Assembly: GCA_947306845.1 (NCBI GenBank)
Contig: CAMZHP010000013.1
Location: 1 to 21,469, forward strand
DNA: 21,469 bases
From: an uncultured Prevotellaceae bacterium
Lineage (GTDB): Bacteria > Bacteroidota > Bacteroidia > Bacteroidales > Bacteroidaceae
Reading direction: 5' to 3'
Part shown: positions 19,179-21,469 of the stretch, piece by piece
Layout: each line of letters opens with the position of its first letter
Position numbering within the stretch: the first letter of the stretch is position 1
The notes under the pieces: generated by a model
Database searches by the model: none
Seen by the model: the letters and a program-made list of their open reading frames with translations, nothing else
What the model was told of the DNA's origin: nothing
Made by a program: the position numbers and the translations under genes

Positions 19179-19212
19179 ACTGCATTTTATGGTCATTGAA
19201 AAAATAGAGACA

Positions 19213-20949
19213 ATGAAAAGAATACAATATATTGCTTGTGCAGCCTTTGCACTCATTGCTTCTGGTCTGTTCACTTCTTGCGGTGACATGCTTGATAAGG
19301 AATCCGATCTTGTGATGTACTCCGACACGCCCCACTTGAATGCTCCAACCGACACCATTTACTCGGTGATAGGTATACAAAACAAGATGCAAGCACTTGC
19401 CGACCGCACCATCCTTCTTGGGGAAGTGCGCGGCGACCTTGTGACAGTGAACAACTATGCTAACAGCGACCTGCGCGACCTTGCCAATTTCAACATCGGT
19501 GACGACAACCGATACAACAACCCACGCGATTATTATGCAGTGATCAACAACTGTAACTACTTTCTGGCATATGCCGACACTACGTTAAAGAACAACCGCA
19601 ACGAGCGCATCTTCCTGAAAGAATATGCTGCCGTGAAGGGTTATCGTGCATGGACCTATTTCCAACTCGCCCTTATCTATGGGAAAGTGCCGTTTATCAC
19701 AGAGCCTATCCTCGATATGGAAGTGGACGAACAAGCATATCCGAAATACGACCTGCGCCAAATTTGCGAATATTTTATCCAAGACCTTGCCCCATATACC
19801 ACCACACCTCTTCCTGGATATGGCAATATCGGGTCAGTTGATTCGCGTGTCACCTATTTCCCCATCAATATATTGCTTGGAGAGATGAATCTGTGGCTTG
19901 GCAACTACCGTGAAGCAGCGCTCTGCTACTACAGATATATCTCGTCGCGCAACGGCACCCATACCGCATGGCCTTTGGGAACCTACCGCAACGAATGGAC
20001 ACGTGACGACGGAAAATATGAACGCTACAACAATATATGGACGACCTATATGTTTTCTGATGAGAACTATAGTCAAGAAGGCGAATTGGTAACCATGACA
20101 CCTGGCGATTCTATTCCTTCTTCATCGAACTACAGTTCACTTTCCAGCCTATTCAACACCACTTCACTCAATGACGGCTTTTATGCCCTCACACCCTCAC
20201 AGGCTATTATCAACCTGTCGGCCGCTCAGACATACTGCAACTATACCTCTACCGGCGACGTGGGCTATGCGCCCTCCAATCTTACCGACTATCGTACTGG
20301 TGACCTTCGTCTGGCATCTTCATGGACAACATACAACTACAATTATGGCGGTATCATGACAACTACAACAGGTCGGCCGGTGAGCCAGCAGTTTTACAAA
20401 TATGCCACTACCAATGTCCATATCTGGCGCCGTGCCATGGTATATCTGCACCTGGCTGAGGCCGTCAACCGCGCCGGACTCCCCAAGTTTGCATACCACA
20501 TTCTTGCGACAGGTGTCAACAACAACGTCATTGCATCACTGCAGCATGAGTATCCCTCCGACAGCACATGGCTGGCTCAATTCGACTTCCCCAATGTTGA
20601 TTACGTGCTACGCACAGAGAGCCCTTCGCAATATACAACCATCGGAGTACACTCACGGGGATCGGGATTCACCGAGTACAACGAATACTATACCATGCCG
20701 ACAGGAACGATAGAAGAGCAAATGACTACCGTTGAAGATATGATTGCCGATGAAGAGGCTCTCGAACTTGCCTTTGAAGGACAGCGTTTCTATGACCTCA
20801 TGCGTATAGCTTTGCGTCGTGGCGACCCTTCCTATCTTGCCCAACGGGTTATAAGCAGAGGCGGAATGCAGGCTTCTGCTGGCATCACAGCCAACTTGCT
20901 CGATACAAAAACATGGTATTTGTCGTGGCAAGGCAAAATCGGCTATTAA
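19213..20949 (+). CDS. SusD/RagB-family glycan-binding surface lipoprotein (second pair)
   Basis: This 578-residue protein partners the SusC just upstream. The frame is open further upstream to 19072 and has an ATG at 19189, but those extensions overlap the SusC gene or delay the signal peptide. The ATG at 19213 gives a normal lipoprotein signal, MKRIQ to Phe-Thr-Ser-Cys23, so I chose it. Family features are YYAVINNCNYFLAYADTTL in the N-terminal helical region, LKEYAAVKGYRAWTYFQLALIYG (the helix usual in SusD), VPFITEP, MNLWLGNYREAALCYYRYI as a TPR-like pair, and the closing signature LELAFEGQRFYDLMR (517-531). RRAMVYLHLAEAVNRAG is the conserved C-terminal helix. It is probably the last gene of the operon; no clear terminator hairpin follows it, so read-through into the second GH3 gene is possible. 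The ligand is unknown. Confidence 0.94.
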   Translation: MKRIQYIACAAFALIASGLFTSCGDMLDKESDLVMYSDTPHLNAPTDTIYSVIGIQNKMQALADRTILLGEVRGDLVTVNNYANSDLRDLANFNIGDDNRYNNPRDYYAVINNCNYFLAYADTTLKNNRNERIFLKEYAAVKGYRAWTYFQLALIYGKVPFITEPILDMEVDEQAYPKYDLRQICEYFIQDLAPYTTTPLPGYGNIGSVDSRVTYFPINILLGEMNLWLGNYREAALCYYRYISSRNGTHTAWPLGTYRNEWTRDDGKYERYNNIWTTYMFSDENYSQEGELVTMTPGDSIPSSSNYSSLSSLFNTTSLNDGFYALTPSQAIINLSAAQTYCNYTSTGDVGYAPSNLTDYRTGDLRLASSWTTYNYNYGGIMTTTTGRPVSQQFYKYATTNVHIWRRAMVYLHLAEAVNRAGLPKFAYHILATGVNNNVIASLQHEYPSDSTWLAQFDFPNVDYVLRTESPSQYTTIGVHSRGSGFTEYNEYYTMPTGTIEEQMTTVEDMIADEEALELAFEGQRFYDLMRIALRRGDPSYLAQRVISRGGMQASAGITANLLDTKTWYLSWQGKIGY

Positions 20950-20983
20950 AATGGACTTCGTTGGCGATATATCCCCCAATAAC

Positions 20984-21026
20984 GGCAATAATTGCTCATT
21001 CGTAATACTATTTCCACATAATTTTG
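20984..21026 (+). promoter_or_regulatory. Candidate promoter and upstream motif for the second GH3 gene
   Basis: TAATTTTG at 21019-21026 matches the TAnnTTTG -7 element, 26 bp before the ATG at 21053. Starting 35 bp upstream of it is GGCAATAATTGCTC, containing the perfect palindrome GCAAT-A-ATTGC (20985-20995). The same motif form and spacing occur at the promoters near 1945 and 4420. The only nearby TTG (20992-20994) is 24 bp away, longer than the standard spacer, again hinting at activator control. Confidence 0.45.
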
Positions 21027-21052
21027 TGACACGATTCAGTTATCCACACATC

Positions 21053-21469
21053 ATGAAGAAAACATCGATTGCACTTTTGGCCTCATTTGTCATACTGTTG
21101 CCCTCTTATGGACAACAGGCATGGGATGACACCTCTCTCAGTTTCCACGAAAGAGCAAAAATGTTGGTGTCATCAATGACACTTGATGAGAAAATCAACC
21201 AAGTGGGCCATCAGACACTGTCCATCCCGCGGCTTGGCCTTAAAGGATACAACTACTGGAATGAGGGTCTCCATGGAGTGGCAAGGTCAGGAGCCGCCAC
21301 CTCATTCCCTTCCTCAAAAGCCATGTCATCAACATGGGACCTCCCCTTGATTTATGATTGTGCCACGGCGACTTCCGACGAAGCACGTGTATATACCAAC
21401 AAACGCGACAAAGGGCTCACCTACTGGTGTCCCACCATCAATATGAGCCGCGACCCTCGTTGGGGACGC
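21053..21469 (+). CDS. Second secreted GH3 glycoside hydrolase (3' end missing)
   Basis: An open frame of 139 codons runs from the ATG at 21053 to the right edge, so only the N-terminus is present. The signal peptide ends at Ser-Tyr-Gly20 before Gln-Gln. The GH3 barrel then begins: ERAKMLVSSMTLDEKINQV, IPRLGL, YNYWNEGLHGVARSG, SDEARVY, and YWCPTINMSRDPRWGR at the break. The WNEGLHGVARSG and INMSRDPRWGR motifs again point to the xylosidase/arabinosidase type of GH3. It differs throughout from the first GH3 (for example NWWSEALHGVGRNG there), so it is not a recent duplicate. The nucleophile, the acid/base residue and any extra domains lie outside the window. It has its own candidate promoter and may be in the same regulon as the transport operon. 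Confidence 0.9.
   Translation, partial: MKKTSIALLASFVILLPSYGQQAWDDTSLSFHERAKMLVSSMTLDEKINQVGHQTLSIPRLGLKGYNYWNEGLHGVARSGAATSFPSSKAMSSTWDLPLIYDCATATSDEARVYTNKRDKGLTYWCPTINMSRDPRWGR

Larger units (their letters stand above)
2082..21469 (+). other. Polysaccharide utilization locus with two SusC/SusD pairs and three FAS1 lipoproteins
   Basis: Nine plus-strand genes in the order GH3, FAS1, SusC, SusD, FAS1, FAS1, SusC, SusD, GH3. The seven central genes (4459-20949) are separated by about 25-42 bp and probably form one transcript. Paired SusC/SusD plus glycosidases is the defining mark of such loci in Bacteroidota. Tandem double SusC/SusD pairs are known from xylan loci (the Xus type), but those do not, as far as I know, carry FAS1 proteins. 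The locus may continue to the right, where an endo-acting enzyme or regulator could lie. The minus-strand gene on the left may or may not belong to it. Confidence 0.9.

Noticed and set aside
19072..19212. Upstream extension of the second SusD frame to an ATG at 19072
   Set aside because: It would overlap the end of the second SusC in another frame and bury the lipoprotein signal peptide that begins at 19213.
21040..21048. TTATCCACA, a perfect DnaA-box match
   Set aside because: A single 9-mer in a short gene leader, with no cluster of boxes, no A/T-rich unwinding region and no dnaA or dnaN nearby; most likely chance.
1..21469. tRNA, rRNA, CRISPR array, insertion sequence or phage genes
   Set aside because: Looked for by eye on both strands; no regular repeat-spacer pattern, transposase motif, terminal inverted repeat or RNA gene was seen. 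No scan could be run.

Overview
The window looks like a Bacteroidota chromosome, most likely a Prevotella-type gut or rumen organism. Signs of this are two SusC/SusD outer-membrane pairs, six lipoproteins with a Bacteroidota-style Cys lipobox, TAnnTTTG promoter elements, A-rich translation leaders rather than strong Shine-Dalgarno sites, and mid-40s percent GC judged by eye. The genus is an inference; no marker gene is present.

Layout. (1) Positions 1-1796, minus strand: a secreted multi-domain protein that runs off the left edge, with a CBM6/35-like sandwich, a second beta sandwich and two InlB-like repeats. (2) Positions 1797-2081: a divergent intergenic region with promoter elements for both sides and a terminator-like hairpin just ahead of the next gene. 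(3) Positions 2082-4304: a complete secreted GH3 glycosidase of the beta-xylosidase-like type. (4) Positions 4305-4458: a regulatory gap with a promoter, direct repeats and a palindrome. (5) Positions 4459-20949: seven tightly packed plus-strand genes, with gaps of about 25-42 bp and so probably one operon, in the order FAS1 lipoprotein, SusC, SusD, FAS1 lipoprotein, FAS1 lipoprotein, SusC, SusD. (6) Positions 20950-21052: another promoter region. (7) Positions 21053-21469: the start of a second secreted GH3, cut by the right edge.

Together this is a polysaccharide utilization locus. The SusD and FAS1 lipoproteins would sit at the cell surface and capture glycan. The two SusC porins would import oligosaccharides using TonB energy. 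The two GH3 enzymes would trim the oligosaccharides from their non-reducing ends, probably in the periplasm. The GH3 motifs favour pentose-containing glycans (xylan- or arabinan-type), but the substrate is not established. No endo-acting enzyme and no regulator (hybrid two-component, AraC or ECF sigma) lies inside the window.

The unusual part is three different multi-domain fasciclin (FAS1) lipoproteins built into a double SusC/SusD operon. In addition, the three plus-strand promoters share a short imperfect palindrome 35-36 bp upstream of their -7 boxes, which would fit one regulator switching on both GH3 genes and the transport operon together. No tRNA, rRNA, CRISPR array, insertion sequence or phage gene was seen.
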